From an uncultured bacterium (GTDB taxonomy: Bacteria > Cyanobacteriota > Vampirovibrionia > Gastranaerophilales > Gastranaerophilaceae): 64,000 nucleotides of DNA. The notes under the pieces were generated by a model. That model made no database searches. It saw only the letters and a program-made list of their open reading frames with translations, and was not told the origin of the DNA. Position numbers and translations under genes: made by a program. Positions 17,261-24,677 of this stretch are shown piece after piece. The stretch covers positions 155,566-219,565 of the forward strand of contig CATXCB010000002.1 in the NCBI GenBank assembly GCA_958366705.1. The letters run 5' to 3'. How positions within the stretch are numbered: position 1 is the stretch's first letter; the number at the start of each line of letters is the position of its first letter.

Positions 17261-18569
17261 GTTTATTAAAGTAATCTAGAATTTCGATTAATGTATTTAC
17301 TCCGCCTAAGTTTCCTGATTTTGTAACAATCCACTGATTCGAATTTACGCTTTTACTTAATGCAATTGCAGGTAAAACTTCATCTATAAGCTGTAATTGG
17401 TTTGCATCAATAGCATTGCAGCATTTGTAAGATGTTTCACCGCCAAGAGTTATAAGAATTGCTTTTTTCTTTTCAAGAACACGTTTTGTTAAATCTGCAA
17501 GGAAATTTGTAATTTCGCTGGCAAGTCCTGATTTTGTCAAATCTGTATTTATGGCGACATCAGAAAATCCGTCAAAGTTTATTAGCAGTTTGGATGTATG
17601 AACCAGTACAATGTTAGAAGAACCAAGATTGGAGACAATTCTTTCAACAAGTTCTTCTTGGACTCCTGCTAATATTGTTTTTGTATCCAGTTCAATAATC
17701 AATGTATTTTCTTCAAATTCTTCACTTTGTTCAAGTTTATCAATCTGATTAGCCGTAATTTGAGTAGCGCTTCCTGAAACAATGAATTTTGGAAGTTTAG
17801 GTAATTTTACCGGTAAAACTTCTTCTAATTCTTTTTTCGGGAACCATTCGTTGCTAAGCACATTTGCGGCTGCGGCTGTTCCAACCGGAAGAATTTTATA
17901 ATTTGATTTTTGCATTGCAAGAATGATTTGTTCTAAATTTGTTGTAGACGCGCAGTCGGCAATTATAATCTTTTTACCTTCTTCGATTAAAGAGTTTAAA
18001 GCAATAAGAATTGGACCTGCTCCATCGAGTATTGTTTTTAACTCTATGCAGCCAACCAAGCTTTCTAAATTTTCTCCAAGTTGGGATTTTAGAAGCGTCG
18101 GCAGATGTGATTCCATAATTGGCGAATGCGGGTCTCTAGCTATTTCTGTTCGTTCAATGGGTACACCCTTTAGTAAATGGTAACCGCCTACGGTTATTCT
18201 TCCTTCCTGAGGAAACGCCGGCATGATGATTGCTGCGTCCCATTTTAGAATTTCAAGCATAGAAAGCACTTCCACTGCAATGTTTCCTCTGACTGTAGAA
18301 TCTATTTTTTTGTAGAAAAAGTCAGGGTTTATTTCGTCTACAAGCAGTTGAGTTGCTTCTTTTACTTTCTCAAATGCTTCTTGCGGCGAAACATTTCTGG
18401 ATTCTGTAGAGATTGCCCAGGCTTGAGAATCACTTGTTTGTCTGGACTCAATGTTTTTATTTAACAATATATTTGTGTCGGCACCATTCAATTTGAATTG
18501 TAGTGCAGTGTCATTTGCACCTGTCAAATCGTCTGCAATAATTCCGACAATATCAGAGTTTCCTATCAT
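17253..18569 (-). CDS. DUF1537 four-carbon acid sugar kinase
   Basis: The 438-residue protein belongs to the DtnK/DenK/OtnK kinase family, which phosphorylates D-threonate, D-erythronate or related acids with ATP. Visible are the N-terminal GIIADDLTGANDTALQF, FYKKIDSTVRGN, AIIMPAFPQEGR, SGSATQITANQ in the middle, and the C-terminal LITLGGETSYKCCNA nucleotide-binding part. It is cotranscribed with the pdxA-like gene (8-nt overlap) and with ssb upstream (4-nt ATGA-type overlap). The substrate is not known from sequence. Confidence 0.88.
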   Translation of the reverse strand: MIGNSDIVGIIADDLTGANDTALQFKLNGADTNILLNKNIESRQTSDSQAWAISTESRNVSPQEAFEKVKEATQLLVDEINPDFFYKKIDSTVRGNIAVEVLSMLEILKWDAAIIMPAFPQEGRITVGGYHLLKGVPIERTEIARDPHSPIMESHLPTLLKSQLGENLESLVGCIELKTILDGAGPILIALNSLIEEGKKIIIADCASTTNLEQIILAMQKSNYKILPVGTAAAANVLSNEWFPKKELEEVLPVKLPKLPKFIVSGSATQITANQIDKLEQSEEFEENTLIIELDTKTILAGVQEELVERIVSNLGSSNIVLVHTSKLLINFDGFSDVAINTDLTKSGLASEITNFLADLTKRVLEKKKAILITLGGETSYKCCNAIDANQLQLIDEVLPAIALSKSVNSNQWIVTKSGNLGGVNTLIEILDYFNKHE

Positions 18570-18916
18570 AATACCGCTTCTGTTTCCGCGTCTTTTCTAG
18601 AACCTAAAAGTCTTATTGTATTTGCAACAACGTAAAAAGATTCTCTTTCGTTATTGGTAACTTTATCAACCCAGCGTCTGTTGGCAATTCTACCATCAAC
18701 TGCAACTAATCTTCCTTTTTTTACATACTCAGCGGCAAATTCTGCTTGATTACCCCAGACTTCAATGTTAAACCAGTCGGTTACTTCTGACTTAGTTTTA
18801 GAATCCCATCTGTTTACGGCAACAGAAAAGGTTGCTTTGGTTTTGCCTGAGTCGTAAGAATTGAAGTTTTCAGAAGCATCTCTTCCAACTCTGCCTACTA
18901 CTGTTACTGTATTCAT
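18566..18916 (-). CDS. ssb: Single-stranded DNA-binding protein
   Basis: This OB-fold protein of about 116 residues starts MNTVTVVGRVGRD and includes FSVAVNRW, DWFNIEVWG, YVKKGRLVAVDGRI and YVVANTIRLLG, the standard SSB order. The acidic C-terminal tip that recruits partners (D-D-x-P-F) is missing; it ends AETEAVL. The frame is open from 18931, but AGAGG lies 5-6 nt before the ATG at 18916, so I place the start there. It overlaps the DUF1537 gene by 4 nt. The missing tip suggests a secondary SSB or PriB-like paralogue. Confidence 0.9.
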   Translation of the reverse strand: MNTVTVVGRVGRDASENFNSYDSGKTKATFSVAVNRWDSKTKSEVTDWFNIEVWGNQAEFAAEYVKKGRLVAVDGRIANRRWVDKVTNNERESFYVVANTIRLLGSRKDAETEAVL

Positions 18917-18968
18917 ATATACCTCTTTCAATTTTAATATTATACAATATATTTTTTAATATGCCAAA

Positions 18969-19967
18969 TTAGTACATTTTTACAAGTTCTCGGACTTGTT
19001 GTAAAATTTTAGCTGCTTTAATTCTAGCTTTTGCAGAACCATCTTTTATAATTTGTTCAACTTCCTGAGGGTGTTCTTCGTAATATTTCCTTTTTTCTCT
19101 GATAGCTGCAAGTTTAGCGTTGATTTTGTCGCCAAGCTGACGTTTGCATTGAGCACATCCTCTTAAGCCTTTTTCACACTCACATCTGATAGTTGAAATT
19201 TCTTCTTCTGAACCGAATATTTTCCAGTATTTAAATGCAACTTCACATTCTTCAGGGTGTCCTAAATCATCTTTTCTTAGTCTGGAGCGGTCAGTGATTG
19301 CAGTCATAACTTTTTTTGATGTTGTTTCGGCGTCATCTGAAATTTTAATATCATTGTTGAATGATTTACCCATTTTATTTCCGTCAAGTCCGCAAATAAG
19401 TGAGCAGTTATTTAGTAGCGGTTTTGCTTCGTGGAAGAATTCTCCGTATAAGTTGTTAAAGCGTCTTGCGATATCTCTGGTGATTTCAATATGCGCAACT
19501 TGATCGATTCCGACGGGAACACAATCTGCATTAAACATCATAATATCTGAACTCATTAGCACTGGGTATCCCATTAGACCGAAGTTTATTTGAGAATTTT
19601 GACCATCTTTAGTTTTTAAAATCTTTGCCATATCTTTTAAGGTCGGATCTCTTTCAACCCAGTTTTGCGGAGTAATCATTCCAAGGTAAATATTTAGTTC
19701 AGCAATTTCAGGAACAAGAGATTGTACATAGATTGTTGATTTGTTGGGATCAATTCCGCATGCAAGCCAATCCATGACAACATCCAGAGTGTTCTGTCTC
19801 AGTTCATCTGTTTTATCATATTTTGTAGTCAGGGCATGCCAGTCTGCAGCGAAAAAATAACAGTCATATTTATCTTGAAGTTCTACCCAGTTTTGGATTA
19901 CTCCGAGATAATGTCCTAAATGCAGCTTTCCGGTAGGTCTCATACCTGATACAATAGTTTGTTTCAT
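18969..19967 (-). CDS. trpS: Tryptophanyl-tRNA synthetase with 4Fe-4S motif
   Basis: TrpRS charges tRNA-Trp. The 332 residues show the class I signatures: GKLHLGHY (HIGH, about 13-20) and NKMGKS (KMSKS-like, about 197-202), with PVGIDQVAHIEITRDIA between. Near the C-terminus are C241, C264, C271 and C274, which fit exactly the C-x22-C-x6-C-x2-C pattern known from the Fe-S cluster-bearing Thermotoga maritima enzyme. The cluster is thought to help anticodon recognition. Full-length for the family. It stands alone between ssb and a CopG-like gene. Confidence 0.96.
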   Translation of the reverse strand: MKQTIVSGMRPTGKLHLGHYLGVIQNWVELQDKYDCYFFAADWHALTTKYDKTDELRQNTLDVVMDWLACGIDPNKSTIYVQSLVPEIAELNIYLGMITPQNWVERDPTLKDMAKILKTKDGQNSQINFGLMGYPVLMSSDIMMFNADCVPVGIDQVAHIEITRDIARRFNNLYGEFFHEAKPLLNNCSLICGLDGNKMGKSFNNDIKISDDAETTSKKVMTAITDRSRLRKDDLGHPEECEVAFKYWKIFGSEEEISTIRCECEKGLRGCAQCKRQLGDKINAKLAAIREKRKYYEEHPQEVEQIIKDGSAKARIKAAKILQQVRELVKMY

Positions 19968-20057
19968 AAAACAGTCCTTTCTAATAACTGTATCTATTAT
20001 ATAACAAACAGGTCTGTGTTCTAGTTTGAATAAAATTTTGTAACAAGTGAGTGGTTT

Positions 20058-20228
20058 TTAATTATCCTGATCAATATTTTTAAGCGCAAAATCAATACAT
20101 TGAGTAATACATTCATTTCTGCTTATGCCTGTTGTTTTGGCTAAATCATCAATGTTTTTTAAAGTAGTTGTATCTATTCTTATACTTATAACAGTTTTTT
20201 CATTTTTTTCGGGCTTGAATTTTACCAA
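20058..20228 (-). CDS. Ribbon-helix-helix (CopG/Arc-type) regulator
   Basis: This small protein (about 56 residues) has a beta strand KTVISIRID, a first helix TTTLKNIDDLAKTTG and a second helix SRNECITQCIDFALKNI, the ribbon-helix-helix pattern. AGAGG lies 10 nt before a TTG at 20228; an upstream in-frame TTG at 20249 has no site of its own. It is divergent to the prepilin at 20364 with AT-rich dyads between. The context matches the three HTH/prepilin pairs, so it is a likely local repressor. It could also be an orphan antitoxin. Confidence 0.75.
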   Translation of the reverse strand: MVKFKPEKNEKTVISIRIDTTTLKNIDDLAKTTGISRNECITQCIDFALKNIDQDN

Positions 20229-20263
20229 CTTGCAATAACCTCTTTTCAAATATTATATTTAAG

Positions 20264-20291
20264 ATTTTTAAGTAAATATATATTTAAAAAT
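20264..20291. promoter_or_regulatory. Inverted repeat between RHH gene and prepilin
   Basis: Arms ATTTTTAA (20264-20271) and TTAAAAAT (20284-20291) flank a 12-nt AT centre. A second, shorter dyad, GTATT/AATAC, follows near 20304-20322. The gap is almost pure A/T, so dyads arise easily and this operator call is weaker than at the other three loci. Confidence 0.35.
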
Positions 20292-20363
20292 AGAATATAT
20301 AATGTATTTAGAATATGAATACAATATAGTATATTTATATTTGTAATTAAAAGGAGATGTATT

Positions 20364-21095
20364 ATGGAAAAAAGAATAAAAGCTTTCACCCTTGCAGAAG
20401 TTCTCATAACCCTTGGTGTTATCGGTATTGTATCAGCTATGACAATCCCACCACTTTTGACAAATTTTAAAAAACGAGAAACTGTTAGTAAAGTTAAAGC
20501 TGCATATTCAATTTTTTCACAAGCTGTAAAACTTTCAATTCAAGAAAATGATGAACCTGCAGGTTGGGATGTTAGTGATGGATTGACTGTGGCCGAAAGA
20601 TATTTAACCCCATACATGACAGGTGTCCAAAAAATTTTAAGGCAAGAGTGGCTAGACCATGATTATTATAGAATGCGTACACTTTCGTCTCAAGGAAATC
20701 CTGAGACAAATGGTTATCTTGATTGGTCATGGAATTGGAAATCAGTTCCTCTATACAAACTTCAAAATGGTATGATTTTTGTATATACAAATTCTAATGA
20801 TAGGCATAAAATGATTACTGTAGATATAAATGGTTTTGCTCCACCTAATATTATGGGAATAGATGGTTTTTCTTTCTGGATAGATGATAAAACCTCAACA
20901 GTTGTTCCTGCCGGTTCTACTTTCTCTAGAGAGGCTCTTATAAATCCTAAAGGTGATGGGAGAGCGTGCGTAAGATCGCCATATTGGCAATATTATAATG
21001 GTTCTTATTGTGCAGCTCTGCTACAAAAAGATGGTTGGACAATGAGTAAAGACTACCCGTGGGGTAACGGGAATTTAACTAAAAAAGAAAAATAA
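20364..21095 (+). CDS. Type IV prepilin-like protein (divergent to RHH gene)
   Basis: The 243-residue protein has a short basic leader MEKRIKA then FTLAEVLITLGVIGIVSAMTIPPL. The globular domain is Trp- and Tyr-rich and holds the shared DINGFAPPNIMGIDGFSFW motif and PAGSTFSREAL. It ends with YCAALLQKDGWTMSKDYPW and a Lys-rich tail. AAAGGAG before the ATG supports the start. It is convergent with the mlaE-like gene, 2 nt apart. A minor pilin or pseudopilin role is inferred from the leader. Confidence 0.9.
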   Translation: MEKRIKAFTLAEVLITLGVIGIVSAMTIPPLLTNFKKRETVSKVKAAYSIFSQAVKLSIQENDEPAGWDVSDGLTVAERYLTPYMTGVQKILRQEWLDHDYYRMRTLSSQGNPETNGYLDWSWNWKSVPLYKLQNGMIFVYTNSNDRHKMITVDINGFAPPNIMGIDGFSFWIDDKTSTVVPAGSTFSREALINPKGDGRACVRSPYWQYYNGSYCAALLQKDGWTMSKDYPWGNGNLTKKEK

Positions 21096-21097
21096 TC

Positions 21098-21832
21098 TTA
21101 TGCAATGTAAAATACCAGATTTATGAGGAAATCTGCTACTAGCATGTATATTGTTGATAAGATTGCAGCTTGGGTTGTTGATGTTCCGACTTCTTTTGCT
21201 CCTCCGCGGGTTTCATATCCTTTTGTTGCACAAACCAGTGCAATTAAAGCTCCGAAGATACAAGCTTTTAGCAGGCTTATATAAATATCTTTTGTTGCCA
21301 TCCACGCCCAAACAGATGTCATATATCTTGCCGGATTAAGATTTATTGTTTCAAGTGATACAAACATTCCGCCTAAAATGCCAACAAACTCTGCGATTAA
21401 TACAACCATGGGAACTGTTATGGCGGAAGCTATAATTCTTGGGGTGAAGTAATACCCTACAGGATTTATTTTTAGTGTTTTTATCGCATCAACCTGAGAG
21501 GTAACTTGCATGTTGGCGATTTCTGCGGATATTGCGGTACCGGCTCTGGCTCCAATTGCTAAAGCTACGAACCCTGGAGCAATTTCTCTAATCATAACAA
21601 CTGCAATTGTTCCTCCTATATATGATTCTGCTCCTGTTAGCAAAAACTCTTTTGAAACCTGAATAGCAATAACTGCTGCAGATATAAAGGCTATAATAAG
21701 AGAGATAGGTAGTGAGTCGTAACTTATTGCGGCAGATTGCGAGATGATTGTTCTGAATCTTACATTTCCGCCAAATGTATATTTTAAACATTCTATTAAG
21801 TTTTGAACGCACAAACCTAAAAATTTAATCAA
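21098..21832 (-). CDS. mlaE: MlaE-family ABC transporter permease
   Basis: MlaE is the inner-membrane permease of the Mla system that moves phospholipids between the two membranes. The 244 residues have about five membrane segments and the family blocks SLPISLIIAFISAAVIA, IREIAPGFVALAIGARAGTA, MQVTSQVDAIKTLKINP and TKGYETRGGAKEVG. The start codon is TTG with AGGA just upstream. No MlaF ATPase or MlaD gene is adjacent; an MlaA-like gene lies at 35878. The family call is secure; substrate direction is not known. Confidence 0.92.
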   Translation of the reverse strand: MIKFLGLCVQNLIECLKYTFGGNVRFRTIISQSAAISYDSLPISLIIAFISAAVIAIQVSKEFLLTGAESYIGGTIAVVMIREIAPGFVALAIGARAGTAISAEIANMQVTSQVDAIKTLKINPVGYYFTPRIIASAITVPMVVLIAEFVGILGGMFVSLETINLNPARYMTSVWAWMATKDIYISLLKACIFGALIALVCATKGYETRGGAKEVGTSTTQAAILSTIYMLVADFLINLVFYIA

Positions 21833-21898
21833 AATTTCCTAGCCTTTTTTTATTTCAATATATCATAAAAAATTTTTATACGCCAGGAAAATGTATTG

Positions 21899-22585
21899 TT
21901 ATTTTTTAGTATGCCCAAATTTGCTTTTGTCTACTGTTGCAATAAATTTTATTGCTTCATTTGATGGAATTGCAAAACCTATTCCTATATTTGATATGTT
22001 GTGGTCGGGGTTGTAAATTGACTGGCTTATGCCGATGACTTCCCCTGTAGAATTTAATAACGGGCCACCGGAACATCCGGGATTTATTGCAGCATCTGTT
22101 TGGAATCTGTTTTTTACGTAGTCAATTCTTGATATTATACCTTGTGTTAGAGTGTTTGAGAATCCAAAAGGATTACCGATAGTCAGGACTTTTTGTCCTA
22201 CTTTAACTTCTTCAGAGTCTCCGAATGATACAGTTTGTAAAGGTTTTCTAGGTTCAATTTTTATTAGTGCCAAATCTTTATTTTTACCCATTTGAGCGAT
22301 AAATTTTGCTTTATATGTTTGTCCGTTGTGTGTGGTTACATCAATTGATGTTGATTTTTCAACGACATGCGAACCTGTTAAAATCAATCCGTCTTTTGTT
22401 ACTACACATCCTGTTCCGGCTGAAACTCCATCTGGAACTTGAGCATCTATTGCAACAATTGCGGGACTTATTTTTTCATAAACACTTATATTTATCTGTT
22501 CATCGGGGGCATAATTTGGTTGAGCATTTGTATAATTGCACCCTAATAAAATTACTGTGACTATTAAAATTAATTGTTTTCTCAT
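21899..22585 (-). CDS. Lipoprotein trypsin-like serine protease (HtrA type, no PDZ)
   Basis: The 228-residue protein has a lipoprotein signal ending LLGC with C16 as the lipidated residue. The chymotrypsin-fold triad is visible: H73 in LTGSHVV, D104 in NKDLALIKIE and S172 in NPGCSGGPLLN, where most HtrA proteins have N before the Ser. No PDZ domain follows, unlike DegP or DegS. GAGG lies 5 nt before the ATG at 22585; a GTG two codons upstream is less likely. It probably acts on periplasmic or envelope proteins. Confidence 0.9.
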   Translation of the reverse strand: MRKQLILIVTVILLGCNYTNAQPNYAPDEQINISVYEKISPAIVAIDAQVPDGVSAGTGCVVTKDGLILTGSHVVEKSTSIDVTTHNGQTYKAKFIAQMGKNKDLALIKIEPRKPLQTVSFGDSEEVKVGQKVLTIGNPFGFSNTLTQGIISRIDYVKNRFQTDAAINPGCSGGPLLNSTGEVIGISQSIYNPDHNISNIGIGFAIPSNEAIKFIATVDKSKFGHTKK

Positions 22586-22743
22586 ATCCACCTCTTTACA
22601 TTAGATTATTTTGGTGATTCTGTGGAAATGGAATTCTCTAGTGTAATATTTCGCGGTTAGTTCTTAATTATATTAAAATTTTAATTTACAATTCAGAATA
22701 ATATGTTTAGCTAAAAAAGATTTCTCTAATAAGAACAAAGTTA

Positions 22744-22947
22744 TTAATCAGGAATATATTCAAAAATATCCTGAATTTTACAATTTAGTGCATAACATAA
22801 TTTATTAATGGTTTCTAGTTCTATTGTTTTTGTTTTGTTGTGGTAAATTCTAAAAACTGCAACATGGCTTAAACCTGATAACCTTGCAAGTTCTGCCATG
22901 TTCATCCTCCGAACTCCCATCATTATTGATAGTTTGTTTTTTATCAT
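22744..22947 (-). CDS. YozG-like XRE helix-turn-helix regulator
   Basis: This 67-residue Cro/CI-type protein reads MIKNKLSIMMGVRRMNMAEL, then ARLSGLSHVAVFRIYHNKT as the turn and recognition helix, and ETINKLCYALNCKIQDIFEY. It matches the compact YozG-like group. It is divergent to the prepilin at 23059. There is no Shine-Dalgarno sequence; an extended -10 box (TG-A-TACACT, plus strand 22954-22959 for the hexamer) sits 6 nt before the ATG, consistent with a leaderless mRNA. Two perfect inverted repeats lie just beyond its -35 region. Confidence 0.85.
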   Translation of the reverse strand: MIKNKLSIMMGVRRMNMAELARLSGLSHVAVFRIYHNKTKTIELETINKLCYALNCKIQDIFEYIPD

Positions 22948-22982
22948 ACGGATAGTGTATCATTTGCTCTTAAAGCTTGATT

Positions 22983-23006
22983 AATATTATATATGTATAT
23001 AATATT
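22983..23006. promoter_or_regulatory. First inverted repeat of a double operator candidate
   Basis: The 11-bp perfect arms AATATTATATA (22983-22993) and its complement (22996-23006) have a 2-nt spacer. It lies between the divergent XRE gene and the prepilin at 23059 and overlaps the second repeat by 6 bp. Confidence 0.6.
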
Positions 23007-23030
23007 ATTATATAATCGTATAATAATATT
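23001..23030. promoter_or_regulatory. Second inverted repeat of a double operator candidate
   Basis: The 12-bp perfect arms AATATTATTATA (23001-23012) and its complement (23019-23030) have a 6-nt spacer. The right arm of the first repeat is reused as the left arm of this one, so two regulator dimers could bind side by side or compete. Confidence 0.6.
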
Positions 23031-23058
23031 GTAATACTGTTTAATATAGGTGGTCAAA

Positions 23059-24183
23059 ATGAAGATTTTTTATAATGGAGCTTTTACTTTAACTGAAGTT
23101 TTATTAGCTGTTGTTATTGTTGGCATTATTGCGGCAATTGTACTTCCTGCTGTTAAGACGGCCGTGGATAATAAAGTTTCGGATTTCGCTTATGAAAGAG
23201 AAGTAAATGCAATACAGACGGCAGTAGATAGTATTTCTGTTACAGAAAATAAAAAGAGCTTTTTTGACACAATGCTTTATCTTGATTCTGCTGAATCATC
23301 TTATGCTAACTCTTCAGGAGCGTTTATAAAGAAGTATTTGAGGATTGCAAAATATTGTGGAGATAATAATGGGGAATGTTTTGCAGATAAATATTATGAA
23401 TATAATAAAGCTGTCAAAAAAGAATATATTCCTAAGTATGCAGGGAGCTGTGCGAGTTTAAAAAATGGAGTTAGTATTTGTATGCTTCCGCAAATAGGTG
23501 CCGTGGGTATAAATGGTATAATTGATTTGAATGGTAAAAAAGGACCAAATATTTTTGGCAGAGATTTAAGACTGTTTTCGCTTCCAATGAAAACTCGTAT
23601 AGGTTTTAGTAAAGAAACTGAGGATGTTATATTTCTGGATGAAGATCCTATAAAACCTGAAGAAACTATACCTCAAGATGATGAGCAAAAGCCCAGTGAT
23701 CCGTGTCTGGTGGATGCCTCGTCTATTGAATGTTGCAATACTAAAACTATAAATTCACCTGATGATGTTTGTTGTACTTATGATACTATATTTCATAATA
23801 ATCCGAAGTGTAGAAGTTATATCTGTCAAACCCACTATCGTCTTTCTTGTTATACTCAACCTCAGAATTATAAATCCGTTTGTTTATATGATACTGGAAA
23901 AGATACTGCAGTGAGTGTTGATTATATATGTGCCTTTTTTAAGGATGGAACAAAGTTGGTTGATCATGGAACTTTTAATTCCAGATATCCAAAGGACTGT
24001 TGGGAGGGAGAATGTACAGCTGGGCGTTGGGGGCCGGATGTCCCTGGTAATGTGAGTTGTAAATTTACAAATCCAACAGTAATATATAAGGGTAAATCTT
24101 ATACAAATTTGCCAAAATCAGGTTGTGATGGGGGAACTACTTGTTATTTCACTGGTTTAATGAAGGTAGATTGTGGGGACTAG
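23059..24183 (+). CDS. Large Cys-rich prepilin-like protein (divergent to XRE gene)
   Basis: The 374-residue protein begins MKIFYNGAFTLTEVLLAVVIVGIIAA, a prepilin leader and helix with Glu at +5. After a first globular part with DLNGKKGPNIFGRDLRLFS it continues, unlike the shorter prepilins here, into an acidic linker (DEDPIKPEETIPQDDEQ) and a C-terminal domain with about 17 cysteines. These include IECCNTKT, VCCTYDT and DCWEGECTAGRWG, likely disulphide-linked outside the cell. AGGTGG 5 nt before the ATG at 23059 fixes the start; an in-frame GTG at 23050 is inside that site. It may be a tip adhesin. Confidence 0.85.
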   Translation: MKIFYNGAFTLTEVLLAVVIVGIIAAIVLPAVKTAVDNKVSDFAYEREVNAIQTAVDSISVTENKKSFFDTMLYLDSAESSYANSSGAFIKKYLRIAKYCGDNNGECFADKYYEYNKAVKKEYIPKYAGSCASLKNGVSICMLPQIGAVGINGIIDLNGKKGPNIFGRDLRLFSLPMKTRIGFSKETEDVIFLDEDPIKPEETIPQDDEQKPSDPCLVDASSIECCNTKTINSPDDVCCTYDTIFHNNPKCRSYICQTHYRLSCYTQPQNYKSVCLYDTGKDTAVSVDYICAFFKDGTKLVDHGTFNSRYPKDCWEGECTAGRWGPDVPGNVSCKFTNPTVIYKGKSYTNLPKSGCDGGTTCYFTGLMKVDCGD

Positions 24184-24397
24184 GATATATATTAAAACAA
24201 AAAAAAGACCTTGTTGTTATAATCAAGGCCTATCCGTTTAAATAAGAAGAGAGAGCTTTATATATTTATATAAAGGATTCTGAATTTAAAAAATTGCTAA
24301 ATTTGCAATAGTAAATTTACAAAACTTAACAAATATTAGGCTTGTTGTAATTTTTATATTTTGCTATATTGAATATAATTATTGAAAGGAGAAGTGC

Positions 24398-24448
24398 ATG
24401 CTAAGATTCAGCAATAACAAGAAAATCGGGGGGGGGGTAACCTTTTAA
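24398..24448 (+). CDS. Second short poly-G leader ORF in front of a prepilin
   Basis: The 16-codon frame reads MLRFSNNKKIGGGVTF then TAA, with AAGGAG 6 nt before the ATG. A run of ten Gs at 24428-24437 starts 30 nt after the ATG, the same distance as in the leader at 15409. One added G leads into a frame open from the tract through 24673 to 25302. The 489-nt gap 24184-24672 otherwise holds a weak hairpin near 24207-24230, this leader and a dispersed repeat element. Confidence 0.6.
   Translation: MLRFSNNKKIGGGVTF
24428..24437 (+). repeat. Homopolymeric G10 tract
   Basis: Ten Gs followed by about 70 nt that match the region after the tract at 15439. In the fused frame the two copies encode GNLLKLHSNSILRSLKLF and GDLLKLYSDSILRSLNLF. 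Confidence 0.9.
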
Positions 24449-24583
24449 AGCTCCACTCCAACAGTATTCTAAGATCTTTAAAATTATTTATTTTAAATTT
24501 TAATCCTACCGGTACCTCCGGTTATTTAAAACCTTTACTACCCCATCCCGAACATACAACTTTTCATTTTGCATCAGTAGAAA

Positions 24584-24677
24584 GTCATCCTAAACAAACA
24601 GAATGTCATCCTGAACTTGTTTCAGGATCGGAATCAAAACTCCAAACCGAGAAATTCCGAAATAAATTCGGAATGAC
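24584..24677 (+). repeat. Dispersed palindromic repeat element, second copy
   Basis: It contains GTCATCCTGAACTTG-TTTCAGGATC and a TTCCGAAATAAATTCGGAA hairpin and ends GGAATGAC, as at 15535-15625. It lies in the fused leader-prepilin frame without adding a stop. Confidence 0.75.
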
